Below are positions 1-9,671 of a stretch of 24,180 bases of DNA, piece by piece. The notes below the pieces were generated by a model. The model was not told where the DNA came from, did not search any database, and saw nothing but the letters and a program-made list of their open reading frames with translations. The stretch's first letter is position 1. The number at the start of each line of letters is the position of its first letter. Location of the stretch: IMG/VR virus record IMGVR_UViG_3300042567_000265, positions 1 to 24,180 of that record, one strand, 5' to 3'. The stretch comes from a virus. The position numbers and the translations under genes are program-made.

Positions 1-1366
1 TAATGAATGAATAAGAAGATAATGGGAAACCATCAATGATTGGGTTCTCAATATCATTAGTATGAACATTGTCAAATGCTGGGTTCAATACAAACTTAAC
101 ATTTGCCAAGAAAGGAATCACATAAGAAGTATAAGCAAATCCAAAGTTCAAGTCCATACCTTTACCAGTGATAGCACCGATATCAGCAGCTTGAATTAAT
201 AAACCTGAAGATACAGCTTCTTTCTTGATAGCCTCATTAACCATACGCATACCACCCATACCAGTTTGTACAACCAATGAGCGTTTTGGATCTGGTCCTT
301 GGAACTCAACTTTTCCATTGAAGAAGTTGTAGATCTCAGAACGGAATAAATCCAATGTAAAGTTATTTTTGTTGTAGATTCTTTTGAAAGAGTTATCCAA
401 CTGTTTCCAAAGACCCACTGACAATCTTAAATCATCTGGACCATCTTGTTTAACACGTCCACCTTGACCCCACATTAAGTAAGTCTCAATATCCGAAGCA
501 ATTTTAGACAAGTGAGCAGCTTCCATTCCAGTAAGGAAAGTTCTAGATAAGTCACCATTATCAAATGCTTTCTTAACTTTATCTTTACCCATTACTTTAA
601 CCATATCTTCTAACGAAGCTACAGAAGGATCAATGTTCTTGTCAAATGTACGCCAGATCTCAGTTACAGGAACTGTACCATCTGCATTCATTCCACCTTT
701 GATCATTAAATCTGCACGGCTAGAAATAGAATAGTGAACGTGAGCTTCAGCTCCACCAACATAATTATAGAATTCACGGAATCCAGTTCTTGTTTGGATG
801 TCAGAGAATCTTTCTCCATACTCTCCACGCGCAGAACCTTTACGGAATACTTTAGTACCATTAGACAAGTACTTATTGTCAATGTATTTAAAGTTGTCAT
901 TGTTAACTAACTGTACAGTGTAGATATATCCGTCACCTAATGGTAAGATATCTTCAGCTGTAATGTACATCTCAACACCGTTGTATTTGTCATAAGTGAT
1001 GATATCACCATGTCCAAACTCACGTCTGTTTAATTTGATACGGAATGTAGTACCATCTACACCTTTAAAGTCATTTGATGGTTCAATGTCTTCAACAATG
1101 TATGGAAGGTCAATAGAAACCGGAGTTTGCCATTTGTACTCTCCACGAGCATTATCTACATTGATTACATTTTTACCACCAAAACTTGACATTTGGTAAA
1201 GTGGCATTTCAACTTTTTGAGCCATAGCCCATAAATCAACTGGGCCTAAATCCATAGGCTCAGCATCTTTCAGCATGTTTACCAAGTGGTATGAATCCAC
1301 ATGGGAACTTGCATTGTAAGCGGTATCTCTGAGGAATATACCATTGTTCATTACTGGAGTTGCCAT
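1..1366 (-). CDS. Major capsid protein, 3' end cut by window edge
   Basis: The reading frame opens at an ATG at 1366 (protein starts MATPVMNNGIFLRD) and stays open for 455 codons to the left edge, so the C-terminus is missing. I read it as the HK97-fold major capsid protein of a crAss-like phage. The support is its place directly downstream of terminase, portal and a scaffold-like gene, a visible length close to the roughly 490 residues usual for these proteins, and a sequence rich in Asp, Gly and aromatic residues without a signal peptide. The segment around codons 300-320 (GQGGRVKQDGPDDLRLSVG) and the GMGGMRMVNEAIKKEA stretch look like crAss-type capsid sequence. The leader before the ATG is A-rich (AACAAATAAATA) with no Shine-Dalgarno site. 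It sits 27 nt after the scaffold stop and is probably co-transcribed. The assignment relies on family recall plus synteny, with no alignment run. Confidence 0.85.
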   Translation of the reverse strand, partial: MATPVMNNGIFLRDTAYNASSHVDSYHLVNMLKDAEPMDLGPVDLWAMAQKVEMPLYQMSSFGGKNVINVDNARGEYKWQTPVSIDLPYIVEDIEPSNDFKGVDGTTFRIKLNRREFGHGDIITYDKYNGVEMYITAEDILPLGDGYIYTVQLVNNDNFKYIDNKYLSNGTKVFRKGSARGEYGERFSDIQTRTGFREFYNYVGGAEAHVHYSISSRADLMIKGGMNADGTVPVTEIWRTFDKNIDPSVASLEDMVKVMGKDKVKKAFDNGDLSRTFLTGMEAAHLSKIASDIETYLMWGQGGRVKQDGPDDLRLSVGLWKQLDNSFKRIYNKNNFTLDLFRSEIYNFFNGKVEFQGPDPKRSLVVQTGMGGMRMVNEAIKKEAVSSGLLIQAADIGAITGKGMDLNFGFAYTSYVIPFLANVKFVLNPAFDNVHTNDIENPIIDGFPLSSYSFI

Positions 1367-1393
1367 TATTTATTTGTTTTTGTTTGTTACTAA

Positions 1394-2656
1394 TTAAAAT
1401 TTTCTAAAAATACTTCCTGTATTTCTAGGTATTGTTCTTTGTGGTTTACTACTAGGTCTTCTATCTTCATGCTCATCATCACGAGCTGTGTTAGAAGTTT
1501 TTCTAGCTTCTTCCGTTTTCAACATTCTTACTGCTTTCTCAGTAGCTTGTTTACCACCTTGTTCTCTTACTTTACCTTTATATCCATCAGGATCTGAAAG
1601 TAACCAAAGAGCTTCAGCAATTAAGTCATGTCTTGGTTCTACAAACTGATATTTCTCTAATAAGTGTCCTAACATGTTTGTATTTTTACCGGAGATTGAT
1701 GGGTAGTTTGGTTGAACTAATCCAGAGTAAAGTAAACTTTGCACTTTCTTGTCAATTTTAATACCACCAAGTTCTCCAGTCAAAAGTGTGTTATATACAT
1801 TATCTGTATATTGTTGAGCAGCTTTTGCTTGTTGTTCTTTCTTTTGCTCTTGTTCAGCTAGTTGTCTTGCAACAATTTCTTCTTGCATTCTATCTAACTT
1901 AGGTTTGAACTGATTTGCTTTCTGTTCTAATTTACCCATTTCATCCCAATCTTGTATCTCAGCTTCAATTTCTTCTGGAGTACCAAATTGAGTTGTATGT
2001 AAATATTGTCTTGCAATTTCTGCTTGATCATATTCATTTGAAGGATCTAATTGGATCATCTCTTCTACATGTGCAAGAGTTCTAAATAATCCTTTTAGAT
2101 CTTGTCCTCCGTCAGCAACATACTTAGCAGCTATCTGAAGTTCTTCTGGTAATGATTGGAAAAATTCTTTTGGAATATTTTCCTTAATCTTAGCTTCTCT
2201 TTCTTCAAAATTAGCTTCAAACAATTCTCTGAAGTCTTTAGTTGTATAATCTTCTAATGACTTATCATCATCAAAAGGAACTAATGAACCTTCTTCAATC
2301 ATTTTTTGGGCTAACTCATAAAGACCTGATTTGTCAACTTTAGGGCGACCCTTGTTTCCAGATTCTTCTTCTTGAGCAATTAAGCCATCAAGTTCAGCAA
2401 TTGTTTCTTCAACCTCTGCTTTATTATCTGCAGCTTCCTCTTTTTCTTTAGGAGTTGCAGGTGTGTCAAGGAACGTAGTGTCAATATTCTCTTTAGAAAA
2501 AACTGACTTTGGTTTATCATCTGTTGTACCATCTGCAGGAAGCATAATGTTTTCTGCTCCAGGTGTACCAAATAACTCATCAATGTTCACATCAATTTGA
2601 TCTACCGTTGTAGAATCTTGTACCTGTTTGTTCAGGTCTTGTGTGTCTTCACTCAT
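1394..2656 (-). CDS. Scaffold-like, acidic coiled-coil head assembly protein
   Basis: This 420-residue protein lies between portal and major capsid, the usual place of the scaffolding or internal head protein in tailed phages. It is strongly charged. An acidic N-terminal third (many Asp and Glu, residues 1-110) is followed by a Glu/Lys/Gln-rich helical region. A probable coiled coil lies at about 235-285 (EQKANQFKPKLDRMQEEIVARQ and onward), and the tail is basic (SSKPQRTIPRNTGSIFRKF). Such composition is typical of phage scaffolds, whose basic C-terminus contacts the capsid protein. The final residues (GSIFRKF) could be the capsid-binding end, which is inference. No protease domain is visible. 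An 89-nt gap before it carries a promoter-like motif, so scaffold and capsid may be boosted relative to the portal. Confidence 0.6.
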   Translation of the reverse strand: MSEDTQDLNKQVQDSTTVDQIDVNIDELFGTPGAENIMLPADGTTDDKPKSVFSKENIDTTFLDTPATPKEKEEAADNKAEVEETIAELDGLIAQEEESGNKGRPKVDKSGLYELAQKMIEEGSLVPFDDDKSLEDYTTKDFRELFEANFEEREAKIKENIPKEFFQSLPEELQIAAKYVADGGQDLKGLFRTLAHVEEMIQLDPSNEYDQAEIARQYLHTTQFGTPEEIEAEIQDWDEMGKLEQKANQFKPKLDRMQEEIVARQLAEQEQKKEQQAKAAQQYTDNVYNTLLTGELGGIKIDKKVQSLLYSGLVQPNYPSISGKNTNMLGHLLEKYQFVEPRHDLIAEALWLLSDPDGYKGKVREQGGKQATEKAVRMLKTEEARKTSNTARDDEHEDRRPSSKPQRTIPRNTGSIFRKF

Positions 2657-2677
2657 TTTTGTTGGTTTTTGTTTATA

Positions 2678-2688
2678 CTTTAATATAC
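2678..2688 (-). promoter_or_regulatory. Candidate promoter -7 motif before scaffold and capsid genes
   Basis: In the 89-nt gap between portal and scaffold the minus strand reads GTATATTAAAG. It shares the GTATATT core with the motifs at 11012-11019, 18025-18044 and 21376-21394, but it lacks the full TAnnTTTG ending and a clear TTTG element 19-20 nt upstream. It could be an internal promoter raising capsid expression. The evidence is a shared short motif in a gap that is long for this operon. Confidence 0.35.
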
Positions 2689-2745
2689 TAATTAAACTTG
2701 AGAAATTTAAAACCCATTATTTAATTTTTTGTACTATATAGCTAA

Positions 2746-5496
2746 CTACTTTTTCTTTTTATCATCTGACTTTTTATCAAATCTGTTTTTGTTCTCTCTA
2801 GCTATTTGTAATTGTTTTTCAGCTATATCTTTTTGAGCTTGTATCTTTTGTTGTTCAATACTCATTTTTTGAGAACTTCTTAAATTTTCAGCATTCTGTT
2901 TCTCTCTTTGTAAGTTAGTTTGCTCTTGATATTGTTCAGATTGTCTAATATCTTTCATAGCATCTTGATAGTCAGACATCTCATTTTTGTTAACATCTAC
3001 AGCAGCACCAAATCCAGCAGATCTAATCTCAGCAACAACTACATTATTTTCAAGTTGTCTAGCTTGTTTTTCAGCTTCAGCTTGAATCAGTGCTTGTTGT
3101 TGTTTTTCTTGAGAAGCTAATTGCTCTTGTTGCATTTGTTGTTGAGACTGTTGTTCTTGTTGTTTTTCTTGTTGTTGTTTAGCTTCAGATGCTTTAAGAA
3201 CTGTATTAAGTTCTGCAATAGAATCTGATTGTACAATTTTACCAAGATCATAAATAGAAGCTCCTGTTGTATTATTTTGTAAAGCCATTTGTTTAAGTTG
3301 CTCAAGAACAGCTCTATGGTTTGCAGTAGTTGTACAGAAAATATTCAAGTCTCTCATTAACAAGTCAGTACCATTTATCTGGAAATTAACTTTTTCATCA
3401 GCTCCTGTAATATATGTAAGTCTTGATGAAGGTTTTGTTGAATGATAGAATTGAGCCAAGTCAGTTCTCATCTGATGTACTCTTGGCATTAAATAATCAC
3501 AATGCTGAATAAAGAATATTTCAGTTTGAGCATAAGATGAACTAACAGCTTGTTCTACTCCAGTAGCAGTTTGTTGTGATAATTGTTGTCCCATTCTTTG
3601 TGGGTTAACACCAATTACTTCATATGCTTGTTGTTTAAAGTAGTTTGCAATATTAATCCTAGACATTAATCTCTCTGTCTGAGATAGATCAAGTTTTTGG
3701 AAATGTTGGAAGTTTAATGCATTCTCTGTATTTGTAATAGATGTATCAAGAGGAAGCATTTGGAAATCCTTCATTGCTACATATGCTTTAGCTAAATTAC
3801 CTTTACCCCAATCTTCACCTAAAGAGTGTCTAGGAAGTGTGTTCTGGTCTAACATGATAATTGTACCTAACTCATCTACTAATATATCAGCAATCTGGTT
3901 ATTTACTATGTTATATCCAATCTGGAAAGGTTTCATTAAGTCTAATAATGCAGTTGACTTAGTATTTCTATCTGAGAATACAGATCCTTCAACAGGAAGT
4001 TTACAACCATATAAAGTTGAATCTCCTTTAAATTGAAATCTTAAAGGACCAATATGATTCTTATCAATACCAATATAGATAGGAGAGAATCCTCCAGGAT
4101 TATTCATACCCCAGAATGAAGGTAAATTTGGTCCAACTTTTACACCACCCCAAACTTCATTGATCCATATCCAATCAATGTGATCACCATACAATAAATT
4201 ATCTTTGCTTTTATTTTTAAATAGTCTTGTATCATAAATTGGTTTATTCTCAATTTTATAATCTTCAGTAACTATTTCATTAGTAACCTCACCATTTTCA
4301 GCAACACTTGTAAGATGTCCAACTTTTCTTTGAGACTTCCAATATATTGTAGAAACTCTTAATAAGAAAGCTGTACCTTGATCATGGTAATCTTCACCTT
4401 CCATTAAAATCTCATTAATGATATCACCTTGACCTACAACAGTACCTGCCATAGCTGATGTATATTGTCTGTAAGCTAATGAAGGCATATTAGTATTCCA
4501 TTCATGTGATCTAGTACCATCATAGAATGAACCATCATTTTGCATACCTCCGATAGTATATCCTGCAGATCTAATTGGATAAACAGCTTCTAATGCAGCA
4601 AGCTGCTCTTCAGTCATGATGTAACCATATCTATCAATAACATCTGATGCTGTCATCATATCTGTTTTACCAACCCAGTTAGATTGAGATATGTATCTTG
4701 AGTCTGGAGATTTGTGATAGAATGTAATTGCTGGATTCCAAAGTTCTACTTCATAATCATCTTCCATCATACGGAAATGCCAGAACTCTCTATCTGTAAT
4801 AAGCATATCACGGAAACCTCTTTCTTCTAGTTCATCCATTTTAAATCTTTCAACATCTACTTTATGTTGATGACTTGCCCATTCTTCTACCATTGATCTA
4901 TAATCCTTTTTAAAGAATTGCTCAATCTCTGGTAAAGTTTTAAGATTGTCTGGTGACATTTGTTGTTGTGCTTCTTCTGAATCAGGATCTAATCCTTGTT
5001 CTAATAAAGCTGCAGTAAGTTTAATTTGTGCATCAGAAAGCAAAGTCTCTTCAACCATCTTTCTTTTTTGCTCCATCATCTCATTATATGAGAACTCATC
5101 AGTAGCACGGTAAGTAAGTTTAGTTGATCTTTTAGCAAATTCAGCTACTAGAACATTAATAACATTTGGGATAATAGGGTAAAACTTTAATTCTAGAGCA
5201 GACTGATCTTCTTTAGTAAGTACTTCAACAATATCTCTGTATTCATTATCATCCTCAACTATATAGTCAGACTTATCAATAACACCTTTTGCTAGTTTAT
5301 AATTCTTCATTAATCTTCTAGCATTTCTACGGATTTGTTTTAGCCCTTGCCATTCAATCCAGTCTAGGTTCCAAGCAGCCCATTGCTCATCCTTTTCCTT
5401 TTTAGGAATGAATTGTAATGGTTGTGTGATTGAAGCTATTCTGTTATTATCAGTTTTAGCTCCACTCTTGGCTTGCATTGCATTTATAATTTGCAT
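2746..5496 (-). CDS. Portal protein
   Basis: This 916-residue protein begins 6 nt after the terminase stop and precedes scaffold and capsid, which is the portal position in crAss-like phages. The dodecameric portal forms the DNA entry and exit ring at one capsid vertex and docks both terminase and tail. The first 720 or so residues look like the folded portal. They include a Trp-rich N-terminus (EQWAAWNLDWIEWQGLKQ) and a GVNPQRMGQQ...TGVEQAV stretch resembling the helical stem and wing segments of portals. From about residue 770 the protein becomes a long Gln/Lys/Glu-rich tail with runs of QQQ. This tail is larger than in compact portals and probably forms coiled coil or barrel. The final residues are a lysine run. 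The stop is TAG, which argues against amber reassignment. Confidence 0.85.
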   Translation of the reverse strand: MQIINAMQAKSGAKTDNNRIASITQPLQFIPKKEKDEQWAAWNLDWIEWQGLKQIRRNARRLMKNYKLAKGVIDKSDYIVEDDNEYRDIVEVLTKEDQSALELKFYPIIPNVINVLVAEFAKRSTKLTYRATDEFSYNEMMEQKRKMVEETLLSDAQIKLTAALLEQGLDPDSEEAQQQMSPDNLKTLPEIEQFFKKDYRSMVEEWASHQHKVDVERFKMDELEERGFRDMLITDREFWHFRMMEDDYEVELWNPAITFYHKSPDSRYISQSNWVGKTDMMTASDVIDRYGYIMTEEQLAALEAVYPIRSAGYTIGGMQNDGSFYDGTRSHEWNTNMPSLAYRQYTSAMAGTVVGQGDIINEILMEGEDYHDQGTAFLLRVSTIYWKSQRKVGHLTSVAENGEVTNEIVTEDYKIENKPIYDTRLFKNKSKDNLLYGDHIDWIWINEVWGGVKVGPNLPSFWGMNNPGGFSPIYIGIDKNHIGPLRFQFKGDSTLYGCKLPVEGSVFSDRNTKSTALLDLMKPFQIGYNIVNNQIADILVDELGTIIMLDQNTLPRHSLGEDWGKGNLAKAYVAMKDFQMLPLDTSITNTENALNFQHFQKLDLSQTERLMSRINIANYFKQQAYEVIGVNPQRMGQQLSQQTATGVEQAVSSSYAQTEIFFIQHCDYLMPRVHQMRTDLAQFYHSTKPSSRLTYITGADEKVNFQINGTDLLMRDLNIFCTTTANHRAVLEQLKQMALQNNTTGASIYDLGKIVQSDSIAELNTVLKASEAKQQQEKQQEQQSQQQMQQEQLASQEKQQQALIQAEAEKQARQLENNVVVAEIRSAGFGAAVDVNKNEMSDYQDAMKDIRQSEQYQEQTNLQREKQNAENLRSSQKMSIEQQKIQAQKDIAEKQLQIARENKNRFDKKSDDKKKK

Positions 5497-5502
5497 ATTC
5501 CT

Positions 5503-7704
5503 TTACTTTAAGTTTTTAAATGGGGATCTTTTATGTGTCTGACCATTTGCAAGTTGACCCCTCCCCATGTGTCTAAACGGACTTCTATTTAATTTAAACA
5601 AATTTTCTGACTTTTGCAAGTTTTTAGCAGCATCATCCATGATAACTCTTTTTGCATATCCTCTATTTGCTTGTTGTATTCTCATAAAAGCTACAAGTGC
5701 GCAGAAAGAAACTAATCTATCCACATTGACACCTGGAGCATATTCTCTCATCTCTACTAATAACATAGGATCTGGTATTCTTTCTATACCGTACTTTGTC
5801 CGTACAATTGTACCATCGGTTTTTGTTTCAATATCTAACTCTTCTTTAGTATACTCTATTGCATAGTTAAGAAGATGTTGTTTAAATAATGTGCCTGTAT
5901 TTTTCCATCCATACTCCTGGAATACGTTAGTATTAGAACCAAGATCTTTTAAGAACATGATCTGACTCTTAGGTACTAAGTACTTTTGTTTTTTTCTAGA
6001 TATCATGTACTGGATAAATAGTGAGATATTGTTCTCTATCAATGTCCAAGCATTATACCATTCTATAATTAATTCTAGTCTTTGATGTGTTTTGTTAAGA
6101 TCATCAAACCTACCACACCATGTAGCTACAATTCTATCTGGTTCTATGTATGTTTCTGTCTCAATCCCTGTTACTTTAGTAACTTCTACTGGAGCTTTCA
6201 TTATGTAAATAGAACATAATGATTCTGAAGTAGTTGTCTTACCCTCTGACACAGGGTCAATAGAAGCATAATACTGACCAAAAGTAGGATCTTTTATAGG
6301 TCTTTCCCATACTACTAAACAACCTGTTTTATCTTCAGTCTTTTTTGTAATAGGAAATTCTTTAATAGGTTGTTTATTAGATGCTTTAACAGTAGGTTTA
6401 CCATTCTCATCTGTGCTAATATCTAAGAACTCATATGCATATTCTTTTTCTTCTATTCTTCTAGCTTGTGCAGCAACAAGATGTGGAGGAAATACAGATA
6501 CAGATCTGTGTGCAAAAGCTTCTTCAATGTTTCTTGGTCTCTGAGATATTCTTAACTGATAAGTTTCTGGATCAAGTTCTTTCTTCCAAATTGCAAATTG
6601 CTCATCTAAAGCTTTTAATGCTTCTTCTACAAGTGAATTACCATAATCATCTATATATGGAGGCATTGACCATTGCTCAGGAATAAATAAACCTGACATA
6701 CCATGAGTACCTTTTGAATCTATAAGATTAGTTTCAACAGCATATACATCACTATCTCCAGGAGATAATATCATTTTTCTTAATGGCTCACACTGAGATA
6801 AATCCCCTACAGATCCTGCAGCAATAAACATTCCTGTAGTAATTAAACCAGAAGCCATAGCTGGACGCATGTACTCATATGTTAAATCCATCTTAGGAGC
6901 AATACCAGCTTCCTCATGAAAGAAGTATTTTACTGGACCCCCTACACCATTTGTAGGATCTTTCTCAAAAGACATACCTTGCATAGTACCCTTTAAACCT
7001 ACTTCTGTTTTTCTATCTCCTTTTCTAACTTCAATCTTTTGTTGCCACATTAATACTTTATCCGGAGACATTGGTCTATACCATGCAGTATGTTCATTTA
7101 AGAATGCTGCATATTCAGACATAAACTTCCAAGAACCTTTCTCATTAATATAATCCTTAAGACTAGCTCCCATCTTTAAAGTTACCCCTGCTTCAAACCA
7201 AAGCTGATTAAGTAACTTAGACATGTGAAAATAAGAAGAAGCTATCTGACGTTTCTTTAGAATAGCTACATGCTTATAATTAAGTTCTGCTAACAGTTCA
7301 TATAGAGCCATATGATACTGAGCATCTCTTACTTTAGCAAATCCAAAGTTTTGTTCTTCTTTATCAAAGATAGGTAAGAAGTTTAACCACATGTAATAGT
7401 CTCTAGTAATAAACCACTTCTTATCTTTGTTTATATAAAAGACTCCTTTTCTACATTTGTGTTTTTGATCATCCCAGTAGTTTATAAAGTCTTTAGATTT
7501 AAAAGGAGCTGTGCAGTATACTTTATTCTGATTAAATTTTATAGATTGTTCATTAAATATAAAACTTGTTTCATCAAACTGATACTGACCTGGTTCTTTA
7601 AAAAGTTCTTTTATAGCATTAGCATATTCTTCTCTAGACTCAAAACTAACTGTAGTCCAAACTCCATTATCCCAACAGGGTATATCTTGATATATCTCAC
7701 TCAT
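5503..7704 (-). CDS. terL: Terminase large subunit (TerL)
   Basis: This 733-residue protein is the packaging motor: an N-terminal ATPase pumps DNA into the procapsid and a C-terminal RNase H-like nuclease cuts the concatemer. A Walker A-like segment is at 148-158 (ILKKRQIASSY), a degenerate P-loop of the crAss type. Walker B followed by the catalytic Glu is at 258-265 (VKYFFHEE). A coupling-motif-like segment is at 293-301 (FIAAGSVGD). The nuclease domain starts with the acidic motif YYASIDP around D483, and a late segment (NVDRLVSFCALVAFMR) carries the third acidic position. The ATG at 7704 follows an A-rich leader. Length and motif order fit crAss-like TerL. The gene is followed 6 nt later by the portal, so the two are probably translated from one message. 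Confidence 0.92.
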   Translation of the reverse strand: MSEIYQDIPCWDNGVWTTVSFESREEYANAIKELFKEPGQYQFDETSFIFNEQSIKFNQNKVYCTAPFKSKDFINYWDDQKHKCRKGVFYINKDKKWFITRDYYMWLNFLPIFDKEEQNFGFAKVRDAQYHMALYELLAELNYKHVAILKKRQIASSYFHMSKLLNQLWFEAGVTLKMGASLKDYINEKGSWKFMSEYAAFLNEHTAWYRPMSPDKVLMWQQKIEVRKGDRKTEVGLKGTMQGMSFEKDPTNGVGGPVKYFFHEEAGIAPKMDLTYEYMRPAMASGLITTGMFIAAGSVGDLSQCEPLRKMILSPGDSDVYAVETNLIDSKGTHGMSGLFIPEQWSMPPYIDDYGNSLVEEALKALDEQFAIWKKELDPETYQLRISQRPRNIEEAFAHRSVSVFPPHLVAAQARRIEEKEYAYEFLDISTDENGKPTVKASNKQPIKEFPITKKTEDKTGCLVVWERPIKDPTFGQYYASIDPVSEGKTTTSESLCSIYIMKAPVEVTKVTGIETETYIEPDRIVATWCGRFDDLNKTHQRLELIIEWYNAWTLIENNISLFIQYMISRKKQKYLVPKSQIMFLKDLGSNTNVFQEYGWKNTGTLFKQHLLNYAIEYTKEELDIETKTDGTIVRTKYGIERIPDPMLLVEMREYAPGVNVDRLVSFCALVAFMRIQQANRGYAKRVIMDDAAKNLQKSENLFKLNRSPFRHMGRGQLANGQTHKRSPFKNLK

Positions 7705-7725
7705 AAGTGTTTGATTATTAATAAG

Positions 7726-8241
7726 TTAAGAATCATACGCAAGCCCCTGGCCTCCGCGAACTTTGCTAGATTGTTCATCTTGAAGATCTTTATACACTCC
7801 TTTAAATGATGCTCTAATCTGGTCAAAGTTTTTGGCTGCAGCAACTAGTGAATTAATGTTACCATCTCTTCCTGCTGTAATACTTGTAGTTTCCATATAT
7901 CTAGCTAATCTATCTAACATAGATGCCATACCTTTGTATGCTCTAGATGTTGGAGTCTCATACATTCTTTTACAAAATTCTAATGCAATAAATATATCTG
8001 TATCTTCTGTAGAAAATTCTGCTTGAATCTCTGTTAATATGATATGTTCTTTATCTATTTCAGGAGTATGAAAGAAAGGATTCATATCTGGATTAGGACA
8101 AGTCATATAAAATAAATACAAATAGATCTTAAGATAATCATCAGGATAATTATCCATAACATCCTTAAGTGCCTTTAATGTATAGCAATGTTCTGTGGGA
8201 ACTACTACACCATTTTGTACATCAAATAATCTTACTATCAT
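7726..8241 (-). CDS. Conserved packaging-module protein, candidate small terminase
   Basis: This 171-residue soluble protein has no signal peptide or membrane segment. Its start overlaps the stop of the nuclease gene by 4 nt and it lies immediately upstream of terL. The sequence is mostly helical, with an aromatic-rich centre (DDYLKIYLYLFYMTCPNPD) and a C-terminal half (MASMLDRLARYMETTSITAGRDGN) followed by a charged tail. I recall no named domain. Its place before terL is where many phages keep the small terminase subunit, which recognises the packaging site. No helix-turn-helix is obvious, so that role is only a positional guess. It could equally be another conserved crAss-like structural protein. 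Confidence 0.65.
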   Translation of the reverse strand: MIVRLFDVQNGVVVPTEHCYTLKALKDVMDNYPDDYLKIYLYLFYMTCPNPDMNPFFHTPEIDKEHIILTEIQAEFSTEDTDIFIALEFCKRMYETPTSRAYKGMASMLDRLARYMETTSITAGRDGNINSLVAAAKNFDQIRASFKGVYKDLQDEQSSKVRGGQGLAYDS

Positions 8242-9074
8242 TTCTTTTTAATTTTATGTTTATTCTGTTGCAAATAATGAATAATACTAATTACTTCATC
8301 TACTAAATATGGTATTGGAATAGGAATAACTTCTTTTACAATTGGGTTACCATCATTATCTAGTTGAGTAATAGGATATCCATAATCATCTTCCCCAGCT
8401 TGTTCAAATATAACATGGTGTATAAATATTCTACCAGGTTTTAATTTTGGGTTATGCTTTAATATAATATACATATAAATACTAAGCTGTAGTGCATAAT
8501 GATTAAAGTTACAATCATCTAAATGATTTATAGGCTCAAGCAGTTTATCAGAGGCTCCTTCCCAGTTTACAAATGATTCTGTCTTAATTTCTTTATTAGT
8601 CTTATAGTCAATGATATTTACTTTACCATTAACTACTTCTACTAAATCTGATTGACCACAAATACCTGCAGACTTTAAATATACCATATGTTCAGGATAT
8701 ATTCCAGCTTCAAGTTTCTGTATAGGTGCAAATCTTAATCCATTTGTTTCACCAGAAGGTACTATAATTGGAATAGTAACACCTTCTCTTTCCATAGAAG
8801 CAAGAGAACATAAATCAGTCTCTCTTTGGTTATGATAGAATGTTCCTAATGTAGTAGCTCTATCAGCTTCATTTTTCCAAATAGATTCTATTTTAGCTGG
8901 TTCAATACCATACCATTTTGATCTTTTATTTTTAGAAACTTTTGCAGCTGTTGATTTAGCATCAAAAGATTTCTTTAAATGTGATATCAAAGTAGTAACA
9001 CTAACCCAGTCAATGTTATCTGTATCATCAATACTTTTGTATGAATGATCTATTGCACTAAATATTATGCTCAT
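8238..9074 (-). CDS. PD-(D/E)XK nuclease, RecB/Cas4-like
   Basis: This 278-residue protein carries the ordered motifs of a RecB-family exonuclease fold. They are a GTFYH segment with H81, an acidic residue near 122-128, GQSD at 140-143 (metal-binding D143), IIDYKTNK at 154-161 (D156, K158) and a QLSIY segment at 196-200 (the QxxxY motif). Together these define the PD-(D/E)XK active site, so nuclease activity on DNA is very likely. I see no Cys cluster for an iron-sulphur centre and no helicase domain. Lying just upstream of terminase, it could trim or resolve concatemers before packaging, or recombine phage DNA; that choice is inference. It overlaps the next gene by 4 nt and the preceding one by 17 nt, which indicates tight translational coupling. 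Confidence 0.85.
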   Translation of the reverse strand: MSIIFSAIDHSYKSIDDTDNIDWVSVTTLISHLKKSFDAKSTAAKVSKNKRSKWYGIEPAKIESIWKNEADRATTLGTFYHNQRETDLCSLASMEREGVTIPIIVPSGETNGLRFAPIQKLEAGIYPEHMVYLKSAGICGQSDLVEVVNGKVNIIDYKTNKEIKTESFVNWEGASDKLLEPINHLDDCNFNHYALQLSIYMYIILKHNPKLKPGRIFIHHVIFEQAGEDDYGYPITQLDNDGNPIVKEVIPIPIPYLVDEVISIIHYLQQNKHKIKKK

Positions 9075-9330
9075 TTGTCATTTGTTCTATGGCTAATAAA
9101 GCCAGGTTAAAATTATCATGATCTGGAGAGTTTAACATTTCTATTAATCTTTCTCCAGTTTGTTTATCAACTTTGTTGCTTTCCATAGCCCACTCTAAAT
9201 AACCAGTAGCATTATTTACAGCCATTGCATGAGAAACCATTTCCATACCATAAGCACCAGTATACATGTGTACAGTTCTTTCCTGCATATCATGCATGTT
9301 TCCAAATATTTCTTCTACTGTATTAAGCAT
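9058..9330 (-). CDS. Small conserved protein, function unknown
   Basis: This 90-residue protein starts at an ATG (9330) that overlaps the upstream stop by 8 nt and ends inside the nuclease gene, so it belongs to the same compact operon. It is Met-rich, with an aromatic centre (MYTGAYGMEMVSH) and an acidic helical C-terminus. There is no signal peptide, membrane segment or metal-binding cluster. I do not recognise a family. Co-position with nuclease and packaging genes suggests a role in DNA handling or head assembly, but nothing in the sequence proves it. Confidence 0.7.
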   Translation of the reverse strand: MLNTVEEIFGNMHDMQERTVHMYTGAYGMEMVSHAMAVNNATGYLEWAMESNKVDKQTGERLIEMLNSPDHDNFNLALLAIEQMTNEHNI

Positions 9331-9667
9331 TTTCTATAATTGAATCAGCTAATGTTCTAGATGCTTCATCTTCTGACATAAGCATCTTTTTAATATTACT
9401 CATTTCTTCCTGTGTAAACTTGCCTTCAATACCGAGAATTTTAAGTCTCATTAATTTGATAGTTAAAGCTTGATCATCTAATTGTTTCTGTAATCTCCAT
9501 ATTTCAGTTTCAAAAGAATCAATAGCAGTATTATAATGACCTTTTGAACCTTGTTGTATTTGGCTCCATAAACCCTGACCAGTTTGAATAGTATTATTGG
9601 ATGGACCATGAATGACTTTAGTAGGATCATTAACTACTATTCCTTGTATATTTGATAAACTTGCCAT
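9323..9667 (-). CDS. Small coiled-coil protein, function unknown
   Basis: The longest frame begins at a TTG at 9682, but an ATG at 9667 gives the protein MASLSNIQGIVVND... (114 residues). That start lies 4 nt after the preceding stop, whereas the TTG would create an overlap, so I prefer 9667. Residues 1-50 are Gly/Asn/Gln-rich and probably extended. Residues about 52-80 (TEIWRLQKQLDDQALTIKLM) form a likely coiled coil, followed by a helical acidic tail. I do not recognise a family. The mix of a flexible head and a coiled coil is common in phage structural or assembly proteins, and its neighbours are packaging genes. Confidence 0.7.
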   Translation of the reverse strand: MASLSNIQGIVVNDPTKVIHGPSNNTIQTGQGLWSQIQQGSKGHYNTAIDSFETEIWRLQKQLDDQALTIKLMRLKILGIEGKFTQEEMSNIKKMLMSEDEASRTLADSIIENA

Positions 9668-9671
9668 AATC

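Noticed and set aside
2746-3200. Low-complexity repeat DNA at the 3' end of the portal gene
   Set aside because: It encodes the Gln/Lys-rich tail of the portal in frame, so it is not an independent repeat element.
5567-5866. Plus-strand open frames opposite terminase, portal and other genes
   Set aside because: They lie fully antisense to well-supported genes, have no recognisable domains and arise from the composition of the coding strand.
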